In this document: in pieces, positions 11,701-23,394 of the stretch
Layout of the letters: each line of letters opens with the position of its first letter
Numbering within the stretch: the stretch's first letter is position 1
Origin: Pezizomycotina sp. ARF18
Lineage: Eukaryota > Ascomycota
Reading direction: 5' to 3'
NCBI GenBank assembly: GCA_002224055.1
Contig: AZLU01000074.1
Location: 114,223 to 178,222 of the forward strand
Length of the DNA stretch: 64,000 bases
Notes under the pieces: model-generated
Told to the model about the DNA's origin: nothing
The model's database searches: none
What the model saw: only the letters and a program-made list of their open reading frames with translations
Program-made: the position numbers and the translations under genes

Positions 11701-14355
11701 AAGGCGGAGCCATTCTTTGCGCTCTTCGGTCTTCTTCTTTGAGAAGACCATATCTATGAGTGCGCGATCTTCCTGCTGCATGGCGTGGAATTCCTTCAAG
11801 TGCTTGTCGAGATCTGCGAAATATTCTCTCGCCTCCACATTTGAAGACGTACCAGACCCTGTTAAAGCGGATGTAAATGTCGGTACTTCTGAAGAAAAAC
11901 GAACGGTTTAGAGGAAAGAGGAATGCTATAAAAGACCTAACTTACTTTGTAGTACTTGTGCTGCCAACCCTTCTCAGTGTTGTGTTCCTTCCAATACTGA
12001 TATTCCGGCATCGTGAAGAACGATTTAACCTTTGTTGGCTTCAAAATCGTGCCTTTGTACACTTTGACGATAGGGGTAATGAATTCAATCAAGAACCCTG
12101 GAATCTTCAGAAGACTGGGGAATTGTGCTTCGAGGAAATTGATAAGTAGCCCCTTGATGTGACTACCGTCGTGATCCTGATCCGTCATGATCATGAGATG
12201 CCCGTATCGAAGATCTTTGGCGGTCTCGTAGTTCTTTTTATGCTGCAGGCCCAGGATCTGTTTGATATTCTGGATTTCTGCGTTATTCGCAATTTGATCG
12301 TGAGAGGCGTCGCGGACATTCAGCAGTTTTCCTTCAGCGGAAAGACTCCGAACAAATCTCGACCAACAACCTCCATTCCGGATATAGCCATGGACTTAGC
12401 GGAGTCTCCTTCTGTCAAGATCAAGGTACATTGATAGCCCTCTTTCGTTCCGGCCTTGTTTGCATCGACAAGCTTTGGGTTGTTTACTCTTGCGCGACGC
12501 GAGCCATCAGTCTTCTTCAGGGCTTGGTCGGCCTTGACCTGAGCCAGCTCTGACATGCTGTTCATGATATCACTGCTTACAATTTTCTTCATGAAAGCGT
12601 CGCTTATCGGACATTTACTACCAAATGCTGAAGGGCGAGTCGTAAGTTGCTCTTTGGTCTGCGAAGTGAATGCAGGGTTTTCGATCAAGCAGTTGACAAA
12701 CAGGAAAAGTGGTTTTTGATCTGGTTCGGTTTCAAAGAGGTGACACCCTTTACCTTCTTTTTCTTCAGCGTTCTATAAGCTTTTTGCAGATCTCATCACT
12801 GATGTACTGTACGTGTGTTCCTCCTTGGGTGGTTGCAATCGAGTTTACGAATGAGACTTGCTGGAAAGTACCGTCAGATACAGAAAAGCCGATTTCCACC
12901 TGTCGTTGACCTGTTCGTAAATGATGTCCGACGATTTGACGTTTACTTCATCCTCGGGTTGATTGAACGCTGTATGGCTGCAATGTGCATATTCATAAAC
13001 TCCTTGAAAGATTGACCTTGACTCTCTCGCCGTTATAGAACACCTTGAGACCCTTCACAGCCCGGCAATATCATATACTCTTCTTCTTACAAGTGCCTCA
13101 AAATCCTCGTCCAGCTCGGTCATGCCGAATCTCTGGAGATCCGGTTTGAAGGTGATCTTTGTGAATTCCTCACCCTTGGGAGGGTTTTGATCTGGGGAGG
13201 ATTACAAGTTCCCATGTTATTCTTCCAGACCTGCTTGTACCTTTCTTGGACCTTTCTCGGCGGTCTCGACGATGAACTCGGTAGCAAAATGTTGCACAGC
13301 TTTGCACCGTAACCGTTCGGCCACCGTAACCTTCTTCTGGTCGTCATCGTAATTACTCGAGGGTAAGGAGATGACCGAATATCATTTCCGGGATATAAAT
13401 TTTGACTTTCTAAGAAACAGAAAAATATGCGTTAGCATTGAATATCTCTGGCGGGAAGATATTCAACAAGCTTGACTAATGGATTATGAACGCACTTCAT
13501 GGATTTCAATTGGGATTCCTTGACCATTGTTGAAGACGTAATAACATTCTTCTCCCTGTCTAAGGTCACTTTGAGGGTATCCATGCTAGATCTCGGACCT
13601 TGTTGTCCGCGGCATTGACAATAATTTCGTCAAAAATTTTGAACAAACGGGAACAAAGGACACCTCTCGGTATAACATTTGATCGGTGGCTGCGTCGTGG
13701 ATCCACAGGGATCTCTCGGTACGCTCGATGGAGCCGACATAGGTATCTGGACGTTTGAGTACGTGGTCGGTAGGAGAGATCTGCAAAGTGTGTAAGTCAA
13801 TTGTAAGAAAGAGAAAACACAGCTAAACGTAAGAATTTTTCTAAGGAGGAATTGCTGTTTACATACCATCTGATATGTATCGGAAGCCGTCTTGCCACTA
13901 GCTTTCGCGACTCTCGAGCAGTTTTCAGAAGCATACTCTCGCCTTCATCGTATTCATCGCTATTGAGGTTGTCAAGATCCTTCAACGGAGTTGACTTGCA
14001 TCTTTCTTTGTCGCCTTCTGGTTGTTTTGGTTTTCTTCGCCGCAGGCGGGGTATTTAGAGAGGTCTTCAAAGTCGACGCTTCATCTTCGTCATCGGATAG
14101 CGCGCGTTTGTTTGCTTTGTGGCGGTGGTCTTGCGGTCGCGGCTTTCCCTGCAGGCCTGCCGGCCTTTTGGCGCCTTCCTTAGCCTTCGGCGCAGCTTTG
14201 GTAACCTTCTTCTTCTGCAGACATATCATCGGAAAGTTAGCTTTCAGCTTTACCTTGCACGACGCGTCGTACTCGAGACTTACCACGGCTACGGGTTCAA
14301 AGTTTTCGGAGTCATCAGCCCCTTGGAAATCGAACATGGATGAGTCGTCATCCAT
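8753..14355 (-). CDS. TOP2: DNA topoisomerase II
   Basis: Type IIA topoisomerase: it passes one DNA duplex through another using ATP, and is essential for chromosome segregation. The start at 14355 gives MDDDSSMFDFQGADDSENF. Introns are clear at 14215-14283 (GTAAGT, GCTAAC, CAG) and at about 13795-13865. Domains in order: GHKL ATPase (ISPTDHVLKRPDTYVGSIER; NGYGAKLCNI at about 13300); TOPRIM with EGDSA at about 12398-12412 and the Mg-binding DQDHDGSH at about 12165-12190; GTSSNVEAREYF; the winged-helix/tower core with SPRYIAT, whose catalytic tyrosine codon is 11325-11327; GIGTGWSSFIPNYNPDD; and WSLTKEKVDKLL near 10190. The C-terminal tail (8753-9700) alternates K/P/A-rich and D/E/S-rich blocks, typical of the fungal regulatory tail, and ends DDFDDSD. 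Single-base deletions interrupt many domains; one is plain at about 11075, where a doubled G is reduced to one. The active-site residues survive, so I read it as an intact gene with assembly errors. Confidence 0.96.
14215..14283 (-). other. Intron 1 of TOP2
   Basis: This 69-nt minus-strand interval starts GTAAGT, ends TCTGCAG and has a GCTAAC branch site at 14236-14241. Removing it joins ENFEPVAV to KKKVTKAAPKA. It is a good model of intron form in this genome. Confidence 0.85.
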
Positions 14356-14887
14356 TGTGGCTACTCGGTGGCTCCTTTATTATTATCTTTTTTTCTGGTA
14401 GAGGCGCCGCTTGGTCTTTGAATTGATATTGAATTAATCTTCTAAATCGATTCCCTTCACTGCAATTTGCTAAGGCGAAGTGAGTTTTGCGCTGTGTAGC
14501 TGTACCTCAGGAGTAGTCTTTCCTTGATGTCGATGATGAGCTGGAAGCTTCAGGGTGGTTGCGGGGCAGATTTAAAATGAAAAAGAGGAATGGAAAGAAA
14601 TTAGCGTAAAGAGAGGGTTAGAAGAGCCGGGTTCCTTCTTTCGGAGGGAGTTTTTTTTTTTTTTTTCCTTCGTAACTAATCCTTTTCTTTATTTTTTAAT
14701 ACGCTTCTTTTTCCTTTTTTTTCGTTTTGGGTTTTTTGTTTACTCCTTTCTTTTCTCCCTTTAGTGTCCCGCGTTGTCGAAACAAAGAGCTTAAAGACTC
14801 CGTCAGCTGCATGAAAGAGAGGGGGGAGCTTAGGAGTTGCAATTGTCGGTGTAGCCCTGCCTTGTTGCCTCTTTGCTTGTTGTTTAC

Positions 14888-14916
14888 TTTTTTATTTATT
14901 TATTTATTTATTTATT
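14888..14916. repeat. TTTA microsatellite
   Basis: Seven or so TTTA units in tandem, followed by more T/A-rich repeats to about 14975. Confidence 0.8.
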
Positions 14917-16027
14917 AAGTATTTATTTATTATTACAAAGTTACTAGTATTTATTTTTTATTTATTTATTTTGTTTTTTTCTCTTTATAAATTTTTTTTT
15001 ACCCCTTGCGCGCGCGCCGTTGGGACGTCTTATTTGCACGCTGCGCGTCACAACACGCTCGAGCTCAAACCGAGCCTTTTCAAGCAAAATATCCAAAGCA
15101 CCCAATAACTTAGTACTAATTAAGTAGTTAGATATATATCCGCTGTCCTATCTAGTCTTTCAGCGAATCTCGAAGACCCATTTTTACACTCCTAACAAGC
15201 TGGTAGAATACATAGCCTTACTCTTCTGAACTGGTCCTCTTGGTGTAGCATCCTCACCACTCGAACGTTTGCTAGCTTGGGTAAGTATTTTGCGATCAAC
15301 TCCCACGTGAGAACTAGTCTCTCTTTGGTTTAGTGGTGACCTTCTTATTCACGTGATAACACTATTCCATTTAAAGTAATGCCACCTTTTCTGCCCTGTC
15401 TTCTTTTTTTTCCCCCTTTACAGGGCGGTCAGTATCTGGAAACAAACCGCCGGTCATCCGCGAACGGCCACGGAGCAATCTGTTCCAGAACTGGTCATTC
15501 TTGTTACAGCAAGGGATCGAGGAAGGTATCAATAGACTCAGCTCAGCGATGCCTCTCCTCGTTACCCTAACTTGAGAAGGAGGGGATATTTCTCACAGAG
15601 CTCATACATACATGCTTTTGCAATTGGGCTTTTCCGTTTCCTCTTCCTTGAAATGTTTGGAACGTTGTCGAGGCCCTATTGGTTCAGAAGTCCGATGCAA
15701 GATATATATAGTCTGTTTATTCTGTTCTCTCATGGAACGCTAAACCGTAGGGCGATTCCTTATACAAAGCTAAGCACCAGAAAATAACAACAACCTGTTA
15801 TATTAATTTTTTTTCCTCTCTTCCTCTTTTTCTTCTTCATCTTCCTTTTTAACTGCAAAAAACACACTTGCTCTGCGTTCGTAGACGGGTGTGCGACCAA
15901 TAGCTTTGCATATCCGACCTCCCTTTTGATTTCGCACTAACGTCCTTTTTTAGTCCATGCATGATGGGAATTAACACTGGCGTAATAGCGCTTTTGTAAG
16001 TTTCCACCAACCCTACGCTGTCCTTAC

Positions 16028-16053
16028 AAAAAAAAAAAAAAAAAAAAAAAAAA
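16028..16053. repeat. Poly-A run of 26
   Basis: An uninterrupted A homopolymer in intergenic DNA. Its exact length is unreliable given the indel pattern of this sequence. Confidence 0.8.
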
Positions 16054-16980
16054 GGAATTTAGCGAAATGCAGCCCCGTAGCACCTAGTCCGATATGGGGA
16101 TCAATATGCTGGAAAGCCAAGACACAGTTAAATTAAAAAAAAAAAAATTTTTTTATTTCGAAATTATTGGGTGCGCCTGTCCGTCTGGCGTTCGGAAGAA
16201 GATCGAGAGGAAGAAAATTTTTTCTTCTTTCTTGAGCTCCACAGTTGAATTGATTGAGCATGGATACAAGATAAGAACAGTTCAGAACTCGGGGAGGAAG
16301 AAAAGAAGGAAAAAAACATTTGCTTTCGAGGTCGCGCCATGCTGTGGGTAAAAGGGTAAAAGGACAGAAGGGAGATGTAGTAAATACTAGGTTAAGGTTA
16401 AATACAATAAAATACAATAAGATTCAATAGACAAAGCCATTACTAACTCATACCGCTGCCTTCGGCTTTCTTTTTTTAAGGGGACTACCCACGGAACTTG
16501 GAAGAAATAACCAAAGAGCCACTGGAAAGAGTAAGGCTTTTGCTTTTGAACAGGCATTGCTGTGATTTGACGGCGATGAGGTTAGGAAGAAAACAAGGGG
16601 TTAAAACGAAAAATAAGATAAAATAAAATAAATAAAAGAACATATCACTTTGATATATATGATATAGCAGTATATACTTCAAATAAGTACATACAAATTG
16701 GAGATTTTTCTAAAGCTACCACACTATCGGGGCGGTAAACAAATTACTCCAAATCATTGTTATTTTATTATTTATTTATATACTCTCTCTTACAGCACTT
16801 TCGCTATATATATTCAAAAACGGCACCATCTCAAGGGGGAAGAAAGGAACAAGGAAAGAACGTCTTATTATATTAACAAGTCCTTCTTCGTCGTCGTCGT
16901 CTCCTACTACCTAGTACTTCGTCCTATCAACCTATCCTTCCTCTCTCTTTCTCTTTAACTTGAGCTGTAATAATAATATT

Positions 16981-17002
16981 ATATATATATATATATATAT
17001 AA
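16981..17002. repeat. AT dinucleotide microsatellite
   Basis: About 11 AT units in an AT-rich intergenic stretch. Confidence 0.85.
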
Positions 17003-18504
17003 TTTCAAACCTCCTCTCCTTCTGCTCCGACAAGAGTATATATACAGACCTAATGAAACTTAACACTGGTACACCTATTTTCTATCACTGTAAGTATCTT
17101 ATCATCTATCACAAGTCTTTCCTCTTCCTGGCATAAATCGTCGATTCAGTACGAAACTGCGTACAAATATTTTTTTTTTCTTATTAGAATTTTCAATCTA
17201 TGATCTAGTGTGCGTTGTCCTGTCTCTCTTGGAGAGGAAGGAAAAAGTGACCATTTTGCTTTGCATTTCGTTCTTTCCTAATCCTCTTACACTTCCCTTA
17301 TTCTTTTTGAAACCCTTCATGTCGCCCTTTTCTTTCCTGTGATTTTTTTTTCTCACACACCCTCATTCGATACCTCCGTCAAGGCCCACTACATATACAA
17401 AACTGTATATCTCCCTATCGTTTCGTTATGGACCACTGAGATCTCGAATTTGCGGTTCCACGTATATGCCTTCTCTTTAGCTCAGTTATTTTATACTATC
17501 ATATTTATCTGGGAGAGAAAGATTTTTTTTTTTTTTTCAATTGCAGTATAAGTTTTTTTTCTTGCTCTTGAGTTGGTGTCCTTTTTTGACTGTCTTCTGA
17601 CCTCCTTTTCCCTTTGATTGGTTTACAGACGATATTCGTTCATCTTCACAACGGTCTTTTATTTTATTTTATTGACTACTTCCTCATTCTTCCAACTCTT
17701 CTAATTTTCACCTTCTTTTTTGTGCTTCCTGTATATTCATATGCCTAGCGGTATCTACAGCTTATCTTTTGCCTCTGGATCTATACGCCTTTTTCTTTAT
17801 TAATCTATTATTACCATATTTCAACAGGAACAGGATAGATAGAGCGGACGGACCCAACACCCTTAGAGTCGGAGAGCGACACATCATTATCTGAGCCGAG
17901 TACCCAGCGATAAAGAGAATCCATAAGCCGTCATCTGGAGAAAAAGATATTCCAACTTTCTTTCAGACTACCCGATTTATCAATTATTGCTAGAGGTGGT
18001 CGAGATCGTTTCCCGTTTTGCAAAAAAAAATTTTCCAACATTCCTCCTATGTTCACTTCCACCGAGCCGCTGCCTTTTTTTAACCTTTTAAAAGGAAGCG
18101 AGCCGTCTCCGAAGTCCAACAGCATTCCTTTTCCGAGAGAGTGGGACAGGAAAAGAAAAATAGACCATATTATCCCACTTTTCCTTCCTTCTCTCTTCTC
18201 CCTCTTTTCCTTTTTTAGGCAAAATAAGTTAAAAAGAGTGCGTTATCCATTTTGTTGTTCAGCGTAGGAATGGTGGCTATCACCTTTCTGTTCTCAGTTA
18301 CCCCTAATAACAAGGGAAAGCTGTACGACGAGAGTATACAAATTACCTACGCAGCAACAGTAAAAAAGATAGGGTGGAGGCTTTTTTTTCTTGTCTTTTT
18401 TCTTTTAAAAAAAAAAATACTCGAGAAATATTCGTTAAATTATACAAAATAGATATTAATTAACGACATTGTTAAAATAAATAGCACGAATCAGCGCTAT
18501 AAAA

Positions 18505-21395
18505 ATGGCTGAAGAAGCCAGGACGTCTCTCGAAGGAAGGGATTCGGAGCTTTCTCCATCCACCGATAGCATGGTCACCGTGCGACTATCCGAAAGACAT
18601 TGAGAAAATCCCTTCGACCTGCCCACCATCCCTCAAACTCGTAACCGACGATCAATCCACTGACCAAGGGCGTTGACGAACGCTGTGGTGGAATATCCTG
18701 ATAATCGCACCCCTAGCAGTCAGAGTTCGTCGCGGAGAACGAGTGTTGACTGGGAAGAATTAGAAAAGACGGAGGAAGAGCAGCCAAGGGATGATAACTC
18801 GGACGAGGTAGGCTAAGCTGACCCTTGCGCCAAAAAAAAAAAATATGATTTCCAAAAGCAGATCCCTACAAAATCTGTCAGCCCCCGCTTGTAGATAATT
18901 ATTCGCAGATCTCTAACTCTTCCCTTTCTTTTCATTATTTAAACAGAGCACTGCATTCCTCCTAGCTAGACTTGAGAGGGAAAATGCCGGATTGAAACAG
19001 ACCCAAAGCTGCGAAGGCGCCAGAGCAGAAAAGACGCCGTCGCTCCATCAGCTCAAGAAACTCATGGATAATCCAGATCCAACTCTACGTTACTCAATGC
19101 TACCCTCACCGCCACCCCTGACAGATCTCGATTTTTACGCCGCTCTAGTCAACAATTATCCTCGGACAGCATCAAGTTACCCTTCTTATTGAGCAAAAAA
19201 ATCAGGATGGGTATTCCACCTCCGTTAAGGGGGTGGTATGGATTTCAATGTCAGGTGCCCGGGACTGCAATTTGGAGAATCTGTACGACCAACTTCTCGG
19301 AGAATCTTCACCTTACGAACATCAGATTACCAAAGACCTGGTAGAACATTTCCCGAGTTGATATATTCTCTCAAGAGGAGGCGAGGGACAAAGGATGTTA
19401 GGAAGAGTTTTAAGAGCTTTCAGCATCTATGACAACGAAATCGGGTATTGTCAAGGGTACGCAAGGAACACTTCTTTTCACATTTTTTTAGGACTAACAA
19501 AACTTTACCTACAGTTTGGGATTCTCGTTGGCCCACTGCTCATGCATATGGTGAAAGAGAGGCATTTTGTGTTTTAGTGAGGTAAGCAATATCTAGCCTT
19601 TCGTGCCGGCCTTTTCAAACTAATGGCTTTCCTAGACTCATGGAACAATACGAGCTCCGCTCTTGCTTCCTCCCGAATATTGTATGTCTTCATTTGAGAA
19701 TGTTCCAGCTTTCTCAGCTTCTCTCGATGCATCTCCCCGAATTAGCGCCACCTTGATAGCCTGCATATCCATCCGAATATGCAACCCAGTGGTTCCTTTC
19801 TTTCTTTGCAGTAACATGCCCCTTCCAATGCTTCTTCGAATTTACGACGTTATTTTGCGAGGGTGCTCCGGAAACGATTATGCGAGTTGCTTTATCCCTG
19901 CTTCGTCGTAATCAGACGAAGTTGTTAGCAAGCAAAGAGTTTGAAGAAGTCATGCAAATGCTACTAGGACGTGGCCTATGGGATGCTTACAAAGCAACGC
20001 CGACGACTTGTAAATGATTCGTCGGCTTAACGGCATGGTTACTCGGGAAGGGCTTCTCGAGCTGGAGACGAAGTTCAAGGAGGAAAATTCGGACGACAAG
20101 AACTCGGCAACAGCAAAGGGCAAGGTTCCGACCTGCAAGCGGCCGCGTCCAGGTTTTGGGGAGTTTTGGGTCGGAGGGTCTAGGGATACAGTCAACCTCA
20201 GCCCGGTGCCCACTGGTACCAACGCTTCTACAGGTGCGACTATTTCCAATTCCAGGCCTACTAGCATTCTCATGCGCCGCAGTCCTTCGAAGCAAAGTGT
20301 TTCGACAGTCAGCTCATATGACACCGGTTCAGACAATGCTACAGATGCCACCTCCATAACAAGAGGTCCGCAGACGTCAAGTCTCTCAAGTCCATACCAT
20401 CCGCATCGAACCTGAAGAGGACGAACCACGAAAGCGAACTTCATTCCCAGATTGAAGAGTTGATCATGGCGATGACCGCCTTGCAAAGGGAAAATGCCAC
20501 GATGACTGATGAGCTCCGTGCTTTACGAACGGAACGTGCGGAGGAACGCGAATTGACTAAGAAACTCGTCAAAATCGTCTGCGAGAACGAGAAGCTTCTT
20601 TTCCGACGAAGCAGTGGACAACGACGAAGGTCATGTTGACGAGGAGTCTCCTTTGGGGATCTGCAACACACTCTCGAACATGTTTGCCAAATCTGAAAAA
20701 ACGGCGATGTTCATCCCACTTCGAAGGATCTTGCAGAAGATCTGGAGAGGACACGAGAACGCCTCCTGCAAGAGTCTGCTCGGGCAAAGGAACTGGAACG
20801 GCGTGTCGCCGAGCAAGGTGACGAGATCAACCGGCTCAAAAATCAAGTATCACAGACCAGATCGCTGGTTCAAGAATCTCAGAGGAGAAGCAACGCCTGG
20901 AAAAGACAGTCGCTGAACTACGGCAAAGGAAGGATGCTCCTAAGCCTGTTAGTGCGGACTACGAATACTTCGATAGCAAGGCTGCGACAGGTGATCCCGA
21001 TAAACGGGCAGCGGTCTTCGGCAGTTCAAACTCGGAGAGCTTCTTCGACTAAGAGTCCAACGCAGCCGACATTCAACAAGCGATCCAGTAGCTTAGGTCT
21101 TCAGCCACTCTTGCAGAGCACGATAATCAGTCCCAGCCGGTGCGGAACAGCTGCTTCTCGAATTAGTGCAATCCAAGACCGCAGAGGCGCTAGCAAACCA
21201 GGAAGCTGAAGAGGCTAGAGCCAAGCTGGAAGCTATGCGAAAAGTCTTACAAGCAACATGAAGGATGCCGCCGCGAAACCCCCTCTAGAGCGTAGCAGCA
21301 CCGTCTCTAATCCTGCAGGCGTAACCACTGCTGCACCTGCTGCTACCAGCGCATTTGGACGATGGGCATCCTGGGGCAAGCGGACTACAGAGTAA
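18505..21395 (+). CDS. TBC-domain Rab GTPase-activating protein, Gyp5-like
   Basis: It should stimulate GTP hydrolysis by Rab/Ypt GTPases in secretory traffic, as Gyp5/Gyl1 do at the Golgi and sites of polarised growth. The ATG at 18505 opens an acidic N-terminus with SVDWEELEKTEEEQPRDD. Introns: 18808-18946, 19457-19514 and 19582-19635, each with GTA.. donors and AG acceptors. TBC motifs in order: LRYSMLPSPPPLTDLDFYAAL, the arginine-finger segment ITKDL..RTFPEL (IxxDxxR), LGRVLRAFSIYDNEIGYCQG with the glutamine finger YCQ, VGPLLMHM, and LMEQYELRSCFLPN. After the domain come a serine-rich linker and coiled coils (for example SQIEELIMAMTALQRENA at about 20450), ending GRWASWGKRTTE. Both catalytic fingers are visible, but the gene changes frame many times, again by apparent single-base loss. 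Family call is secure; the exact Rab substrate is unknown. Confidence 0.87.
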
Positions 21396-22984
21396 CTTTG
21401 ACCAGAGTTTGATCTGAAATTATCCCGATACACTCTTCCTTTTTTCTTCTCTCGCTATTCGCGTCACCCGTTCTTCTTCCCCACTTTTCCACTTTTCGCT
21501 CTTCACCTTCTTCCATCGTTTAAAAAACAAATCTTTTTGGTTCAACTCGTGCATTGCTTACGTCACAGATCCTGTGGTTCTCAGCGCCGATGCGTATTTC
21601 TATTTGATTGCAACATCGGCTTTTTATTTCGGAGATTTTCAAGTTAGTTTATGTGCATTTTGTTTTTTTTATCGTTGATTTATTATTATTGTTGTTGTTG
21701 TTGTATTTCGTTAATTGCAGCCATCAAGTTCGTCTGATAGTGCTGAATCGCTGCAACGAACATCAATCAGCTGCTTCTCGCATTTTTTCTTTTCGTTTTT
21801 TCTTTTTTTCGGTTTTCCTTTTCCGGCGCAATCACCTTTTTGAGGATAAAAAAGGTGGAGAAGGAAATGCTTGTCATCTGTCATTCTCATTTTATCCTTC
21901 ACAAACGTGTTGAAAGGAAGCATCGTGGCAGCTCTGGTCCATTTACTATGTCTGGTCCATTTTACCATGATTTCGTCACGTTTTTAGTTCTACGATCTAA
22001 CGAGACTACGACCTGTACCAACAAATCAGTTTGCTTCTTTTTTAACTTCTAACTCTGCTTCGTTGACACCTGAGTTCCGCTTCCCAATTTTTCTTCTTCT
22101 GTTTTTGTCTTCATATTTGGTGTTTTGTATTACTTTTGTTTTCTTATCTCGTTATTGAATGCAACCCAATTTTCACGAGGACAATGCCTATTTTAACGAT
22201 ATCCAATCCGCCGTACCAGTTAGTAGTAGTAGAATTCGAACTGCTCGTTCGCATTTCTTAAAGTCGTTTGAGATTTTACTAGCCACTCTCCCATGCATCT
22301 ATAATGATCATTTGACTTCCTTTCCTTAGTTGTTAACCCAGAGTTCGTCGTTTCCTGTTTTTTCATCTATATATATGTCCAAAAAAAATGAAATATTTTC
22401 TTCCTGGAGGCAAGTCATTATTATAAGTACTAGCTTTTTTGCGCTATATTTAGTATGCTTAAAAACAAACGCTAATAATTTGTCAATGTAGTTCTTCGTC
22501 CTGTTTTGCGAGCTCGAAAATAGATCGATGCATGAATTGACTTGAGGAGGTATTATACTACATCAATGACATGTGTCTTTAAAAAAAAAAAGAAAAGAAA
22601 TTGTATAAGATTCAATCACTAGTCAGTAAATCAGGTATTACGTTTGTCGAATGATCGAGATCGCAAATTTCTTAGACCCTTGCTTCGAACTATTGCAGAC
22701 GGATCGCTCATCGCTGCAACAAAACCTTTTATATCCAGTTAAATTTCTCCTTTCATGAGACTTATTTCTATCGTTATGACTCGGTGTTACATTTAATACC
22801 TAGGTAAAGAAGAGCTGTCGTTCGAAGAATCCGTAAGGGTCGTTGCATATACCGCGTATGCACGACGGATGTACATGACATGAGAAGATTTGTGCGTTCT
22901 ATACCGGTAACGGTCTGCAAAATGAAGATGGAAGGAGAAATAAGTCATCTTTCTTACGAGATCACTGCAAGGGTGATCACTTCC

Positions 22985-23074
22985 AAAAAAAAAAAAGAAA
23001 GAAAGAAAAGAAAGAAACACAGAAAGAAACACAGAAAGAAAGACAGAAAGAAAGAAAGAAAGAAAAGAGAAAAG
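22985..23074. repeat. GAAA-rich array interrupted by ACAC
   Basis: After an A run the sequence is GAAA units, with the spacer ACACA appearing at two regular points and a GACA variant later. Strongly purine-rich on the plus strand. Confidence 0.8.
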
Positions 23075-23370
23075 TTTAGGCGATCTACCCGGCCGATTTC
23101 GAGCTCTCGTACATCAACCGAGCTACATCAGAAGCCTATTACGGAATAATCGTCCAGCTCTCTTTGCTTACAATTGAAACCTTCTTCCAAAAGGTATAGT
23201 GTAATATATCCATACATCACAGCGAGATATCGGCTAATCGCAGGCTAACGAAAAGCCTCTTCCGAGCTGTGTCCGGCTAAAAAAAACCCTTCGTCAGCTG
23301 ACGTTTTACCCGAGTGTCTTAGCGACGTAAATCCTCGAGGAAACGAAACCGCTATCCATATCGTTCTCTA

Positions 23371-23394
23371 TTTTTTTTTTTTTTTTTTTTTTTT
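23371..23394. repeat. Poly-T run of 24
   Basis: An uninterrupted T homopolymer in intergenic DNA. Confidence 0.8.

Larger units (their letters stand above)
14356..18504. other. Intergenic between divergent TOP2 and the TBC gene
   Basis: About 4.1 kb, AT-rich and T-rich. It contains a TTTA microsatellite (14888-14916), a 26-nt A run (16028-16053) and an AT microsatellite (16981-17002). A better-balanced patch at 15250-15570 carries an intron-like interval (see findings). Otherwise I see no conserved coding sequence or RNA gene. The ends nearest 14356 and 18504 should contain the promoters of TOP2 and the TBC gene. Confidence 0.5.
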
